A DNA stretch of 64,000 nucleotides from Lepidurus packardi (GCA_023053545.1 JAKZAN010000007.1:10680377-10744376), one strand, 5' to 3'. Positions 48,262-60,645 are shown, counted from the stretch's first letter. Translations and numbers: made by a program. Notes: a model not told the origin generated them from the sequence alone.

Positions 48262-50707
48262 GGCTTATGGCAGTTCGAAGATGAACGACCTGAACAGGTG
48301 GATGAATTTGCTGCTGAGACAATTACATCACTTGACAGTAAATTTCTTAATACTCACAGTATCTGACTTTATTTGTTTACAGTGAGTACATATCTTTGTT
48401 TTATAGAGGAGATTGTAACAGACGAGGCAGATGATGAGTCTCAATCAAGCCAAAGAGATGGAATTTGCCCAGCAGCTAAGAAACCAAACGCATGTTTCAA
48501 CGGGCAAGAGGTTATTAAGTATCCATCCAGTTTCTTCACGCTAAAGGGGAGCAAGGGCCCAGATTCTCTTTCATATTACTGCCTTCAAGGTGATTGCAAG
48601 AACAAAGGGAAAGTTCTGACAGCCTACATCAATTCGCGGGGAAACTTGCGAAAGCACGTGAAAGTAAGTTATTGACTTTTTTCTTAAAATTCTCTGTTAC
48701 ATAAACTTACAACCCGTAATATGAAATTCAGTTTCAGCAAAGTGAATTGATTAAAACGGGTTATGTTGACACAACGAACTTCTTTTGTTTTAATTTCAGA
48801 CACAACATGGTTCACAGTTGGAGGAATTCAATCGGCAATGCAAAGCAGTTGATTTGGAAAAGGGATGGTGCTCTCTTACGAATGAGTCAACTGCCGATGA
48901 GTCCAGCTCAAGTCAACCGAAACTACAGCAGCAGAAACTTTCTTTCTCTGGCTATCCCAGAAGTCTCACGCAAGATGCGTTAGATTCGTATATTGTGGTA
49001 AATTATAAGCAAATTTTTGTGCTCTGGGAGTTCGAATTGTAATCTATTTAACTATTTTAGGAGTATTTGGTTCAAGGAGTCCATCCAGTTCATGAGACAA
49101 GAAAGGACTTCTTCAAGAATTTCGTTCAGAGACTAGCACATGGAAAAAAGATACGGAGCCAGTCGTACTACAAAAATCTGATACAGAAGGATTTTATTTT
49201 AAGTAAAAGTCTGCTTAAAAATTTTCTGGCTGTAGCACCGTGGATGTGCACAACCGCGGATTGCTGGAGCTCCAGAGGACGGCAATTTCTTGGTGTCACT
49301 GTTCACTAGCTCAATGAAAAGCTGCAACGAAAGTCTGCATGTTTGGCAATTAAGCCAGTGTACGATTTGTGCAACTATCAAACCATTGCAGCGAAACTTG
49401 AGTCCATCTATGACGAGTTCGACATTTCTAGGAAAGTGGTCGCAACTGTAACAGACAACGGAAGCAACTTCGAGAAAGCCTTTAGAACGTACGGAGTTGA
49501 CTCCTCAGTCATTTTTCCTGCGGGCGTTGATCTAGCAGAACATTCATCCTGCCTAAACGAAGAGGTGACATCAATTCCGAGCAAGACGGGGTTACCACAA
49601 TCCTCAAAAGCCCGAAATGAACGAAACAAGCAATTTGGCAATAACGAGGATGCCATTGAAGAACTATTGAATGATCTGTCATCTGATTTCTCAGAATCTG
49701 AACTTGACGAATTTGACTCGGAATCGGATAAGGAACTTTCGAGCTCATCGGTGAAGGAACAAAACCATACCTCTGGCCATGTACAAGCTTTTCAGGATGA
49801 CGAAGAACCGGATTTGTTTATTCCGCTCACTGAGATACTCCACGTGAAAAGTCGAGTTTCATCCATGTTTCATCACCTACCCCCGCACCGCCGATGTGCC
49901 TCCCATACATTAAATTTGATAGCAAAGGAGGACATAGTGAAAGGGTCGGATACCGCATTTCTTCAGATCAAGTCGGCTGTTGAGACAAAAATACGGAAGA
50001 TTACGAAATTACAACGAAGGAGTGCGAAGGCTTCACATAAAATCAAAGAAGAACTAGGCGGCCTTCTTGTTCAGCCGAACTCAACATGTTGGAACTCGTG
50101 GTTCAAAGCATACAAGCGAATGGAAACGCTTCTTGCAAAAAAGAGGTCAGGAGTTCGAAACCTCTTCCAACAATTCTGGATACAGTTCTACATCCTAAGT
50201 TTAAAATTTGGTGGCTTCCGGAAGAGCAGCGTGCAAAGAATATCAAGAGAGTAGCGAAGCTTTGTGAACATAGTCAAACTCAAGAATCGGAAAGCCCCAT
50301 ATGGTAAGACGATGAATCAATGATTTGAAAACACACTAACTTTTGCCTTTTACTTATATAGCGCTTCTATACGTGAAGAGTCTGAAGATACTGTAGACTA
50401 CCACGACAGCCCAAAGAAGCTTAAAAAGGATTTCTTCAAGTCCCTTTCCCAAGGAAAGGAATCAGCGAGTAAATTAACCGAAGTTGAGCTCTATCTGGCA
50501 GACTCAAGTGACAAGATTGAAATGCTTGAGAAATATCCGACGCTAAAGACGCTCTTTAGGAAGTATAATGCCACTCTTCCATCGTCAGCATCCTGCGAGC
50601 GGTTATTCAGCGTAGCTGGGAGAATATTTACCCCAGTTCGGAGTAGGCTGTCTGACACGACTTTTGAGCGCTTGATATTTCTGAAATTTAACAGCAAGTT
50701 GACATAA
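48262..50707 (+). pseudogene. hAT transposase pseudogene
   Basis: Exon-like segments encode an N-terminal acidic start, a BED-like zinc finger (YYCLQGDCKNKGK ... NLRKHVK then H), a DDE-type catalytic region (FLAVAPWMCTTADCWSSRGR, VVATVTDNGSNFEKAF, CASHTLNLI) and the hAT C-terminal dimerisation region (LPSSASCERLFSVAG ... SRLSDTTFERLIFLKFN). An in-frame TAG at 49307-49309 interrupts the catalytic part. Near 50150 the frame changes, and the stretch before the LHPKFKIWWLP segment is missing, suggesting an internal deletion. The protein is therefore probably inactive. AATAAA signals lie just after the final stop (about 50738-50750). Confidence 0.85.
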
Positions 50708-50952
50708 GTTTGCCCAATGTTTGCAATGTTACTCTGCAATAAAAATAAAGCCGTAACATCTTAACCATGTGCTTAGATTTTCTGTATTCAAAGACAGTCA
50801 TAAAATTTGAATTTGAATTTTTTTAACCGATTACCGTTACCGCAACAAACTAAAAGTTTCGCGGTAAATATCTAGCGCGGTACGGTAATCGAAAATCTCA
50901 TTTACCGTTACCGAATAGCGGTAAAAAAATAAAATTACCGGTGTCAACCCTG

Positions 50953-51399
50953 GTGCCACCCTTACACTACAGGGCCAAGTACATGACAAGTAATCCGTCG
51001 TTTTTATCAATTTATTATTAATTTAGAATCTCTAATGCTTCATTACCCGTACATAATGAAATGGCTCGAGTTAAACCTTTTGCTAAAATACCATTTTTAC
51101 ATGGAGTTGATAAACAGTTTATTTCTTACATGGCTAATCGTTAGTTGATTGAATTATTTAAATTAGCTCTCTGTAATTAATTTTTTTAAATGAAATTAAA
51201 TTTAAAATCTTCTTCCATTCCCACCAGTTCCAGAGAGCGCAGTTAAAGGAAACATTTGATTATCATTATTGAATAAGTGAGTTAGGAAAAGTGTAATATT
51301 TCAAAATGTTGTTGTTGTTGTTGGACTGTTTTTAGTCAAAAACTGTGCCATCTAACGGGCACATTATCGACTACTTCTGTCCATTTTTTTATAAGATTA
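50953..51399. other. AT-rich spacer between hAT element and non-LTR retrotransposon
   Basis: No gene, tandem repeat or recognised element. It could be old retroelement 3' sequence or ordinary intergenic DNA. Confidence 0.4.
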
Positions 51400-53336
51400 T
51401 TTCTTAAACAAACTTTCTTTTGATCTTATTATTGGTCTTGGTCTTTCTATTGATCTTATTATTATCTTATAAATTATTATTACACCACTTCTATTAGTCT
51501 AGTGTCTTTAAGGTAGTCTACTAGACAGTTTCTTAACTTATATTGTCTTTCTGGTTCAATTTCCCCTAATCCTAATACATTTTCCATGTTAAAAGTTACT
51601 CCGATCTGTTCTACTTTTCTCCTCCATTTTTCTCTTTCGTATCCGTATGATGGGCAATACAGCAACCTGTGTTCCACTGTGTCTGTTTGTTCCCTACAGT
51701 TTTCACATGTATCTGTGTCTTTAAGCTTAAATCTCTTCATCCACCAACCCACCTTTGCATGTTTGCTTCTTATTCTTAAGAGCGCTACGGCTACTCTTCT
51801 ATTCGGGTGTTCTAGCCATGGTTGCGGTTTGAGAGATATGGCCGCTTGTACCAATTCTTGTTCAGATTGAAGTTTTAGCGTTCTTACAATTCTCTTTTCG
51901 TTCTTCTTTATAAAGTGACATTATTTTTTCAGTTGTTAGTCGTCTGTTTATAAAATTTTCTGATCCTTTTCCCAGCTTTGCTGCTAAATCTGCCTTTTCG
52001 TTGCCCTTAAAACCCTCGTATCCTGGCACCCATTGTATAGCTACGTCTTTCCCTTGTGTTTTTAAAGCCATAATTGACCTTTGGATTTCCTGAATCACTC
52101 GGCTATATTTCTTGTTATCATAATTTTTTATTGCCAAAACTGCCGCCTTTGAATCTGTAAATATTACATATTTGTTTTCATGTGCTGTATTTACGAATTG
52201 TAAAGCTTCCAAAACTGCATACAGTTCGGCTGCCATTACTGATGAAAATTTCGGTAGAGCGAGAGCCACCATCTTGTCTTCGTACTCCACATATATCCCT
52301 GCTCCTACGTTTCCCTCGTCGTCTTTTGAGCCATCTGTGAAAATTCTTTTCCTATCTTTGTAACGCTTCTCAAAGAAATCTAAAATTGTTGTGTGTCTTC
52401 CGGCCTGATAAACTGATTTCGTGGCAAGTCCTGGTATTGTATCCGTTATACCTTCTACATCGAAATCCCATGGCGCGATTTTTTTCTCATAGATATTTCC
52501 TGTTTCTATTTCCGTAGTTGGTAGGCTTCTATCCATGTACTAATTTGTGCATATATTCTTTTTTCCCTGTGATCTAGGACTCTGAATACTACCTCGTCTT
52601 CATAATGACGTTCCATCATTCTGTTGCGATACCTTAAAGCTAGTTCTTCCCACCTATCTCTGAGCGGTGTTAGTCCTGTTGAGCACAGTAACACAGCTAT
52701 GGGCGTGGTTTTCATTGCCCCGAGAATTATTCGTAGTGCTCTGTTTTGTATGGTTTCTATGCGTTTTAACATGCTCTTGTTGGCGTCTTTAAAAACTATT
52801 GCCGCATATTCTAATTTTGTTCTTATTAGTCCTTTATAAAGCGTTAGCATTGTTTTTGTATTTGCTCCCCAACTTGTCCCTGCCAATTTTTGCAGTATTA
52901 AATTAGCTTTCATTCCCCTTTCTCTCATCTTTTCCATGTGTTGTTTAAAATGTAGTTCCTTGTCGAAAGTGATTCCCAAAAATTTTCCTTCTTTTATTTT
53001 TTCTATTTCCGTTCCTCTGATTTTGACTTTAACTTCTGTTTCTGTCTTTCTTTTCTTTGTTATGACTAGGCATTTCGTTTTTTCGGCTGCTATTTCAAAA
53101 CCGTTCATATCACACCATATTTCTGCCTCTTTCGCTGATTTAGCTATTCTTCTCATAGCATTGTCTAAAGTTGTGTCCCTTGTCCAGATGGCAATATCAT
53201 CTACATAGATCGAGGTGTTCATTCTATACAAATCTGTCGGAAAATCACTAATCATAATATTCAAGAGCCATGGACTCGAAACGGATCCCTGTGGTATACC
53301 TTTACTTAAGTTTACTTTTCTTGATGTTTTCAAAAT
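51400..53336 (-). mobile_element. 5'-truncated non-LTR retrotransposon (RT, RNase H), degenerate
   Basis: Minus-strand element. RT part 52506-53333: SKGIPQGSVSSPWLLN then YVDDIAIW (catalytic YVDD) and the RT thumb. RNase H part 51862-52536: RIFTDGSKDDEGNVGAGIYV, MAAELYAVLEAL, FTDSKAAVLAI and IQWVPGYEGFKGNEKADLAA. A trailing Cys/His segment (TCENCREQTDTVEHRLLYC) ends at 51480. The order RT-RNase H fits the I/Jockey/LOA/R1-type elements; I cannot choose the clade. Frames change near 52520 and 51890, so it is broken. The start of RT, the endonuclease and ORF1 are missing, as in a typical 5' truncation. The 3' end is followed by an AT-rich TTATTATT tract. Confidence 0.87.
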
Positions 53337-53996
53337 AATTAATAAATAATTAAATATTCAAATAAAAAATTATTTCAAATATTTAAATAATAAAATAATT
53401 AAATATTCAAAATAATTTTCAAAATAAACGCGTTCCGTTTGCACCGTTAATGCCCCAAATCTCTCATGATGGCGCTCGAGTCGTATTCCGCAACTGGAAT
53501 GCAGCTGTGGCTGCGTCGCATCCCCCGAGGAAGCCTCTCCTGTTGGCGTTTAGCGTGGTTTGTCAGTTTTGTTGTTTGTTTTGGCTTAAAAAGTTGAACT
53601 TTTTGGAAGTTTTAGAGGTAAGAAATAAGTGGGGAATATTCGCATTCACTTAGACTTAATTAGTGTACCAAGTTTAACGTATAAGTATGCCAGTAAAGCC
53701 CGTTCTTGCCATTTTTAAGAGCAATAACAGGCTGTCCGTTGCCCCCACACTCGAACGTTTAGACAACGTTTAGATTTTTCTAAACAAACGAAATGTTTAG
53801 GAAAAATGAAGGATTTTTGTATTTTTACTTTTTTGCTATGACCTAAGTTTCCTTAATAAATAACTCAAATTACTTTAATTTCTTATCTATTCACTCGCTT
53901 TTAAAGGAAGGAATTGAGGTAAAAAAGAGGAAACACGTTACAATATCGTTAAAAGATCATTAAAACGCTGGTTCTAATGTAGATTTATTTTTATAG
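53337..53996. other. AT-rich junction and uncertain upstream exon of myosin relic
   Basis: 53337-53430 is low-complexity AATAATTAAATATTC sequence. At 53450-53617 an open frame ends in a good donor (TTAGAG/GTAAGA) and could be an upstream exon of the myosin relic, but its sequence matches nothing I recognise. Confidence 0.35.
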
Positions 53997-56367
53997 GAAA
54001 GGGAAATCGCAAGATTTGCCCCATATGAAGAACCCCGAGTTCCTGATATCGGTGAGAACGATTTGACGTCGTTATCATACCTACATGAGCCTGCGGTTCC
54101 TCAGTCTTCAGATTCGCTTTCAGCGCCAAGCTATATATACATACTGTGGTAAGCCCCAATTCAGCTCATTTTTCAGTTCTTTTTAAGAAATTCAAAATTC
54201 CGGATTCTAACCTCTTTTTCTTGTTTTCTTGCAGGAATATTTTTGATTGCTGTTAATCCCTATGCAGAGTTACCTATTTATGGCAACGATATTATCCTGA
54301 TTTATCGAAACCAGAGTCAATATGCGAATTTAGACCCTCACGTCTTCGCAGTCACAGAAGAAGCTTATACAGAACTTGAAAGGTTCAGATTTTCCCTCTT
54401 TTTGATTCCTTTTCACAATAAATTCCTAATTTTTTTTTTTAAAAAAAAAGAAAGAAAAAGTGGCGATTTTTTGGTGCAGAGAGAACCGAAACCAGTCCAT
54501 CATTGTGTCAGGAGAGTCAGGAGCAGGCAAAACTGTTTCCACCAAGAACGTAATTCGCTATTTTGCCACTGCCGGAGGTTCTGCCACTGAAACATTTTTG
54601 GCTTCGAATCCCATTATGGAGTAAATATACTTCATTTTTCTTATTTTTCCTTTGAAAAAGGGGCAAAAAGGAGGGGAAAAAAATGAATGGGGAGCACAGT
54701 AAGCTTGTAAATTGGTTATCTTAGGCAGGCGATTGGGAATGCGAAGACGACTAAAAACGATAACGGTTCCCGATTTGGCAAATATATGGAAATCGACTTT
54801 AACAGTCTATACCAGACTAGGGGAGCAAACATGCGGACGTATTTATTCGAAAAGTCACGGGTGGTCTTCCCATCGAACGGAGTTACCACATCTTTTACCA
54901 GTTATGTGCTGCGGCTAGTCTTCCTGAGTACCAGGATTTACGCTTAGGTGAGTCGATGTGCTCTTCTTTTGTTTTTATATTGCGTTAAATGCAATTTTAT
55001 TGCGTTTTGAATCGTTTCTTTATTTTTATTGTCCTTTTTAGGCCATCCAGACAGCTTTCACTACACGAACCAAGACGGGAGTCCGTATGTGGATGGAGTA
55101 AACGATTTGGAGTACTTTATCGAAACGAAACGCGCATTGAGCATGTTGGGCTTTCCTGATGAGTTCCAGACGAATATTTTCCGGATTTTGGGAGCTATTT
55201 TGCATTTAGGAAACGTGCAGATTCAAGAAGCCCATCAAGAGAGCCGTACCATCCTGGTAAATTCATAAATATTGATGTTTTAAGCACTTTAAAAGGGAAA
55301 TCTTGGATTTTGGAGTTGAACTAATTCAGAATTGTATTTTATTTTAGGTTACCGATACTCACCTGGAGGATTTTTGCCACTTGATGGGTTTGGCTAATGA
55401 CGATAAGGAGGAATTGCGTAAATGGCTATGTTTTCCCCAGATGCTTTGTATGCGAGAAGTGTTTACGAAGCCAATGAACCTAAAAGAGGTAAAAAGCCTT
55501 CCAGTTTGGTCTTTTGTTACGATTAAAAAGACTTTTCGTCGGTTTTAGGCAATCTTTGCGCGTGATGCCCTAGCTAAGCATATTTATTCGCATTTATTTA
55601 ACAAAATTGTGTCCCTGATCAACAAGTCTTTAGCCAGTAATGCCAGTTTATCGGCGTCTTGGATATTTATGCATTTGAGACATTCCAAATTAACAGTTTC
55701 GAGCAGTTTTGTATCAACTATGCCAACGAAAAACTCCAGCTCCAATTCACCCAAGTAAAAAATTGAATTCTCTATCAGTTCAATGTCAAATTCAGTTGTG
55801 TTAACTCACTTTTCGTTTGTTAGCACGTTTTCAAACTGCAGCAAGAAGAGTGCGCTAGCGAAAACATCGAATGGACTTTGATCGAATTCTGCGACAACCA
55901 ACCCTGTATCGATCTTATCGAAAACAAGTTGGGAATATTGGATTTGCTGGATGAAGAATGCAAAGTAACAAAATATCGGTTTCCATTTGGTAGTTATTTT
56001 GTATTGGATTTTTTGGGTTAACAGTTACGTAAAGGATCGGATCGAGCGTGGGTTTCGAAACTCCAGGGCAAATGCGGAACTTTTTCCCACCTTAGCAAGC
56101 CATGCTTCTCGAATACGGCATTTATTACCACCCATTTTGCGGCTAAAGTCGAGTATGAGTGCGAAGGATTTCTGGAAAAGAATCGCGATACTGTCATGGA
56201 AGAGCAAGTTGCCATTCTTCGCCACAGCAAAGTATTGAAAAAAGAGGGGAAAAAAAAACATCCTGATTTTTTGGGTAAATTTTTTTTGTACATTTTATTT
56301 CTAGAATCCATTAGTGCTCCAATTAGTGTCTGACGACGACAGCGAAGTGCAACCTTTCGCTCCTATG
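53997..56367 (+). pseudogene. MYO5: Class V myosin motor-domain relic with frameshifts
   Basis: Intron-containing remnant. It reads GENDLTSLSYLHEPAV, IYTYCG, LIAVNPYAELPIYG, P-loop GESGAGKT (54517-54540 region), [99 protein letters not shown] and [20 protein letters not shown]. The match to myosin V head is good throughout. At least three single-base frame breaks occur (near 54101, 54872 and 55644), so no full-length motor can be read. DIYAFETF has Ala where myosins have Gly. The introns are still present, so this is a decayed gene copy, not a retrocopy. The rest of the head, the IQ necks and the tail are missing; cassette sequence follows from 56.5 kb. A functional copy would be expected elsewhere. 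Confidence 0.85.
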
Positions 56368-56529
56368 GTGAGCGAAACTCGTCCAATGTTTCGAAGCGAA
56401 AAGGAAGAGTGAATAAGTCGACTTGGTCAACGTCGCACTTGTCTGGAACTTGAGCCCTTTCTTTCAGATATTTTCTTTTGTGGGTGTTTTTCTCATAATA
56501 CTTTTGACATAATACTGATGCTTGCCTCT

Positions 56530-59500
56530 TTTGTTCTAGAATTCTCGGTGCGAAAACGAAGTGAAAGGCTTTCAACTGGATTCACTGCGTTACTACCCAC
56601 GATTAGCTTCATTTGAAGCCTTTGTGAGGCTAAACTCTGTCCACTTTAGAAGAAGACGAGGATTCTTGTGAGCCGCAGTTAGCCGTTTCACCAGATTCAT
56701 CTTTGGTGTTCATTACGCCAGGTAAATTTTTTAATTTGAATGAACTCGATCTTTTTTTATTAATATCTGCCTAGTCATTGTCTAATAGGCTTGAGACAAA
56801 GCTCCGTTTGGCTACTATTCCGTATTGGGAAATAGTGGGAGCAGGCTCGTTCAGTCTTCCTGGTCGTCTGGGGTTTGGTGGGCGTGGTTGTGGGGCCGGT
56901 GGAGGCCCAGCAGGCAAGGGACGGTATTGTGTGTGTGGTGTTGAAGAGGGCGGAGTAAGTTTGAATTCTTTTTTTTGAAATTGTATACTAATGTTGTTTT
57001 TGTTCAAATAGGCTATCTATGGGATCTCCTGCGTTATTAGTTAACAACATCTCCATGACATGTCGTTAAAAATTACGTCCATTAGAAGAAAGCAAAGAGT
57101 CTTGTGAGCTGCAGTTATTCAATTCACCAGTTTCGCCCTTGGTGTTCACTACTGGAGGTAAAGTATTTTCATTGGAATGAAAAATGAATGATTTTTAAAA
57201 ATTAATATTTGCTTGGTCCTAGGCTCTTGTGTGCTTCAGACGGAAACTTTCTTCAATTCCGCGGTGTTTTCAAGATTCCCGTACTCGTCCAATGTCTCGA
57301 AGGGAAAAGGGAGATGTAAATAAGTCGACTTGGGCAACGTCGCCATCGTCTGGAACTTGAGCTCCGCGCGCAAGTTAGTACTGTTTTTAGCTTTGTGTTA
57401 CGTACATAATACTGATGCTTGTCTCTTTTGTTCTAGAATTCTCAGAGCCAAAATGAAGCTAAAAAGGACACCTGTAGATTCTTATGAGCTGTAGTTGTCA
57501 AATTCACCCGTTTTGTGCATGGCGTTCATAACTGAAGGTAAACCACTTTCAGATGAAATGAACTCATTTTCGAAAATTAACATCCCCTTGATCATAGGCT
57601 ATTGTAAGCTTGAGATGGAGGTCTGTTTGCGCTAACATTCCGTATCGAAACATTGTGTGAGTTGGTCCTATCATTGGGAGTGTTCTTTGAAGGGTAAGTT
57701 GTTCCCTTGATAATTTCGCTCGAAAAAGAGTTTTCTGTAGTGGAATTTTTTTTTGTAATGTATTCATGTTTTTCTCATTCCTCTTTACTCTAGGCTTCCT
57801 CTTTTGAGCTCCTAGTGCTCTTTCCTCGCTATTTAGTAGCGCAGGCATTCCTAAGGAAGATTATCAGTGCATCAATGGCTATTCCTCCACCTGCATTACC
57901 GAAGATCATCGTCATCATCAGCTGTTCCCTCAACCCTTGCCTTTGAGCGCCGCCGTAGCTGATCCCATTCATGTTTCTTCACGTCGCCTTTGATTCGGAT
58001 TTTGGATTCCCCCTTCTTGTGATGGAGCTGGAGACCCAGAGGGCATAAGGTATGCTAGGAGGTTTGGCTGCGTTCCAAGTTTCTGGGGGGCAGGAAAGTT
58101 TCCGTTGCTACATGATTCGTTAGGTTTTTAAGGGTAGCAACGGAGCTTCTCTGTTTTTTTGGGGGAGGGCGTGGTTTAGGTAGATTTTTGTTACCGATGG
58201 AAGTGAGGCAGGCGAGGGTTGAGTTCTTCTGTGGATTGAAGAAATGGGGTAAGTTTTTCTCTTAGTTTTTGTTTCTTGAATATTAATAGTTTTCTTTGTA
58301 ATTCAATTAGGCTTCTCAACTGGACTCCCTGCGTTACTACCCAAGATTATCTTCATTGGAAGCCTGTATGACGCTTGTGAGCCGCAGTAAGCAGTTTCAC
58401 CAGATTCATCTTTGACGTTCATAACGCAAGGTCGATTTTTTTATTTGAATGAACTCGATCTTTTTTACTACTAATTGCCGTGTCACTGTCTAATAGGCTT
58501 TTGGTAGAGCTCTGTTGTGCTGCTTTTCCGTATTGGGGAAATACCAGGAGCAGGCCCGCTCATTTTCAGTGTGTTAAGTCTTCAACGCTAGCAACGGAGT
58601 TTCTCTGGGTTTTGGTGGGCGTGGTTCGGGTGCATGGTGGGGCCTGTGGAGGACCAGCAGGAAAGGGGCGTGATATTCGGGTGTGGTGTTGAAGAGGCGG
58701 AGTAAGTTTTGATTTCTTATTATTTTTTTTTTTTTAATTCTCGATACTAATTGTTCCGGAGGGAAAGGTTAGAAATGGCAAGGTCAGGAATTGCGCTGAA
58801 GGGGTTCATTCAGAGAATGCAGAAGAGGCCCCTGGTAGTATACCTCCGTATGTTTTTTACTTAGTTTTAAGGGATCGCGACCTTTACGTTGATTGAACCT
58901 TTTTCTTCTTCTTGGACAGTCGTCATGTTGTCTGCCTTTGTCTTTAGTTGTTTTAGTGAGTAGAAATAAATTAGTATCTTAAACTTGACGAAACAAAGAA
59001 CTCTAATGTTGCACTGATTTTGGTTGTAACACTAATGTTGTTGTCTTTATTCAAATAGGCTACCCCTTGGATCTTGTGCGTTATTACTTGACAACACCTC
59101 CATGATATTGTGCCTGTATGTCGTTGAATTCCGTCCATTCGAAGAAAGCGAAGAGTCTTGTGAGCTGCAGTTACCAGTTTCGTCCTTGGCGTTCAAACTG
59201 GAGGTAAACTATTTTCCTTGGAATGAACCAGATTTAAAAAAGGAATAGTTGCTTGGTCCTAGTCTATGATGGGCTTCAGATGGAGCTGGGTATAGAAACG
59301 TAGGGTGAGCTTGGTCTGCTCATTTGTTGTGAATCTTTGAACCTGAGGCTGTTCCAAGGCGCGGAAGCCTCACATTTCGAGGCTATAGCAAGTACTGCCA
59401 CGTTCTGATCCACGGTACAGATCCACGGTAAGCTCCTAGCCAACTTTATACGTATTTCATGGCCACATGAATGTGTCTTGTGTTTAGCTTGACCCTTGAA

Positions 59501-59560
59501 GCAGATGCTTTATGGAAACGACGCAAGGAGATGGCGAATTGGTCAAGACTTTAATCTGTC
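56530..59560 (+). repeat. Degenerate tandem exon-like modules
   Basis: Diverged repeats in which TTCTAG or TCTAATAG followed by GCT recurs (for example 56797, 57011, 57223, 57598, 57794, 58310, 58497 and 59058), usually followed 80-150 bp later by a donor-like GGTAAA or GGAGGTAAA. Two modules share a peptide-like core (QLDSLRYYPRL at about 56568 and 58317). Others share CCAGTTTCG(T/C)CCTTGG(T/C)GTTCA. Frames are broken by stops and I recognise no protein. Related modules lie at 31.8 kb, 35.1 kb and 63.9 kb. Confidence 0.6.
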
Positions 59561-60645
59561 GTGTGGTGTGCGATGGTTTCCCTTCTCGGATTTGTTAATT
59601 TTTTTTGGTAAGTGATTTTTGTATTTGTATTTTCCTTCAAATTATTTGTATGTTCCTTCAAATTATTTGTATTTTCCTTCAAACTATTTTTTATTTTCCT
59701 TCAAATTATTTATATTTTCCTTCGTTTTTTGGGGTGTGTTGATAGTATTGCTAACCCGCCAAATGCCAGAATATGGAGTTTAAACACACTAGCCCAACGC
59801 AGTGGCCAATGAGGTTGCTCGGGTTGTTGTCATGGTTTCTGGCGAATGGGTCCAGCCCTCGGACGATGCTTGCCGAGTCGACGCCTGTCTGCGAACAAAA
59901 CTGGACCCTTGTACACGTGAGGGATTTTTCTCCCGTTTTATTTCAAGTTTATCGCCTCGCATCCGACTTGTATCCAAGTGAAAGCATCCAAGACTTTTCT
60001 AGTATGCAAGCAGCATGCATATTCTGCCAGTTTGCTCATTAAAAGTAGCATTATTGAGCATTTTCGAGCTAACTCCCGACGGTGTGGTGGCTTCCTTTTT
60101 CCGTGTGGTGTGCGATGGTTTCCCTTCTCGAATTTGTTAATTTTTTTTGGTAAGTGATTTTTGTATTTATTTTCCTTCAAATTATTTGTATTTTCCTTCA
60201 AATTATTTATATTTTCCTTCAAATTATTTGTATTTTCCTTCAAATTATTTATATTTTCCTTCATTTTTTGGGGTGTGTTGATAGTATTGCTAACCCGCCA
60301 AATGCCAGAATATGGAGTTTAAACACACTAGCCCAACGCAGCGGCCAATGAGGTTGCTCGGGTTGTTGTCATGGTTTCTGGCGAATGGGTCCAGCCCTCG
60401 GACGATGCTTGCCGAGTCGACGCCTGTCTGCGAACAAAACTGGACCCTTGTCCACGTGAGGGATTTTTCTCCCGTTTTATTTCAAGTTTATCGCCTCGCA
60501 TCCGACTTGTATCCAAGTGAAAGCATCCAAGACTTTTCTAATATGCAAGCAGCATGCATATTCTGCCAGTTTGCTCATTAAAAGTAGCATTATTGAGCAT
60601 TTTCGAGCTAATTTCCCGAGGGTGTGGTGGCTTCCTTTTTCCGTG
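59561..60645 (+). repeat. Tandem duplication of a 542-bp unit
   Basis: Copy 1 is 59561-60102 and copy 2 is 60103-60645, with few differences. Each contains a T-rich microrepeat of about 20 bp (TTTTCCTTCAAATTATTTGT, 4-6 copies) and an 89-codon open frame (59773-60042 and 60312-60581) beginning MEFKHTSPTQ. The open frame matches nothing known to me and has no supporting context. Confidence 0.85.

Larger units (their letters stand above)
47721..50952 (+). mobile_element. hAT-type DNA transposon with decayed transposase gene
   Basis: 3232 bp, bounded by inverted ends CAGGGTTGA-A-CCG (left CAGGGTTGATATACCG, right complement of CAGGGTTGACACCGG). Both subterminal regions are packed with TACCGC / GCGGTA motifs. 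The interior encodes a hAT transposase (see 48262-50707). The octamers outside the ends are AGCCTAAC and GTGCCACC, so there is no target duplication. The left end sits exactly on the last satellite monomer while the right flank is not satellite. Confidence 0.87.

Noticed and set aside
49343-50254. 303-codon frame as an independent gene
   Set aside because: It is the catalytic middle of the hAT transposase downstream of the in-frame stop.
50953-51240. Possible mitochondrial insertion because of AT-rich sequence
   Set aside because: No recognisable mitochondrial protein, rRNA or tRNA sequence on inspection.
55029-55268. Intact small myosin-like gene
   Set aside because: It is one exon of the frameshifted myosin V relic; neighbours on both sides continue the same domain in other frames.
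59773-60042. 89-codon frame as a gene
   Set aside because: Only in a tandemly duplicated repeat, no signal, domain or splice context; kept as part of the repeat annotation.
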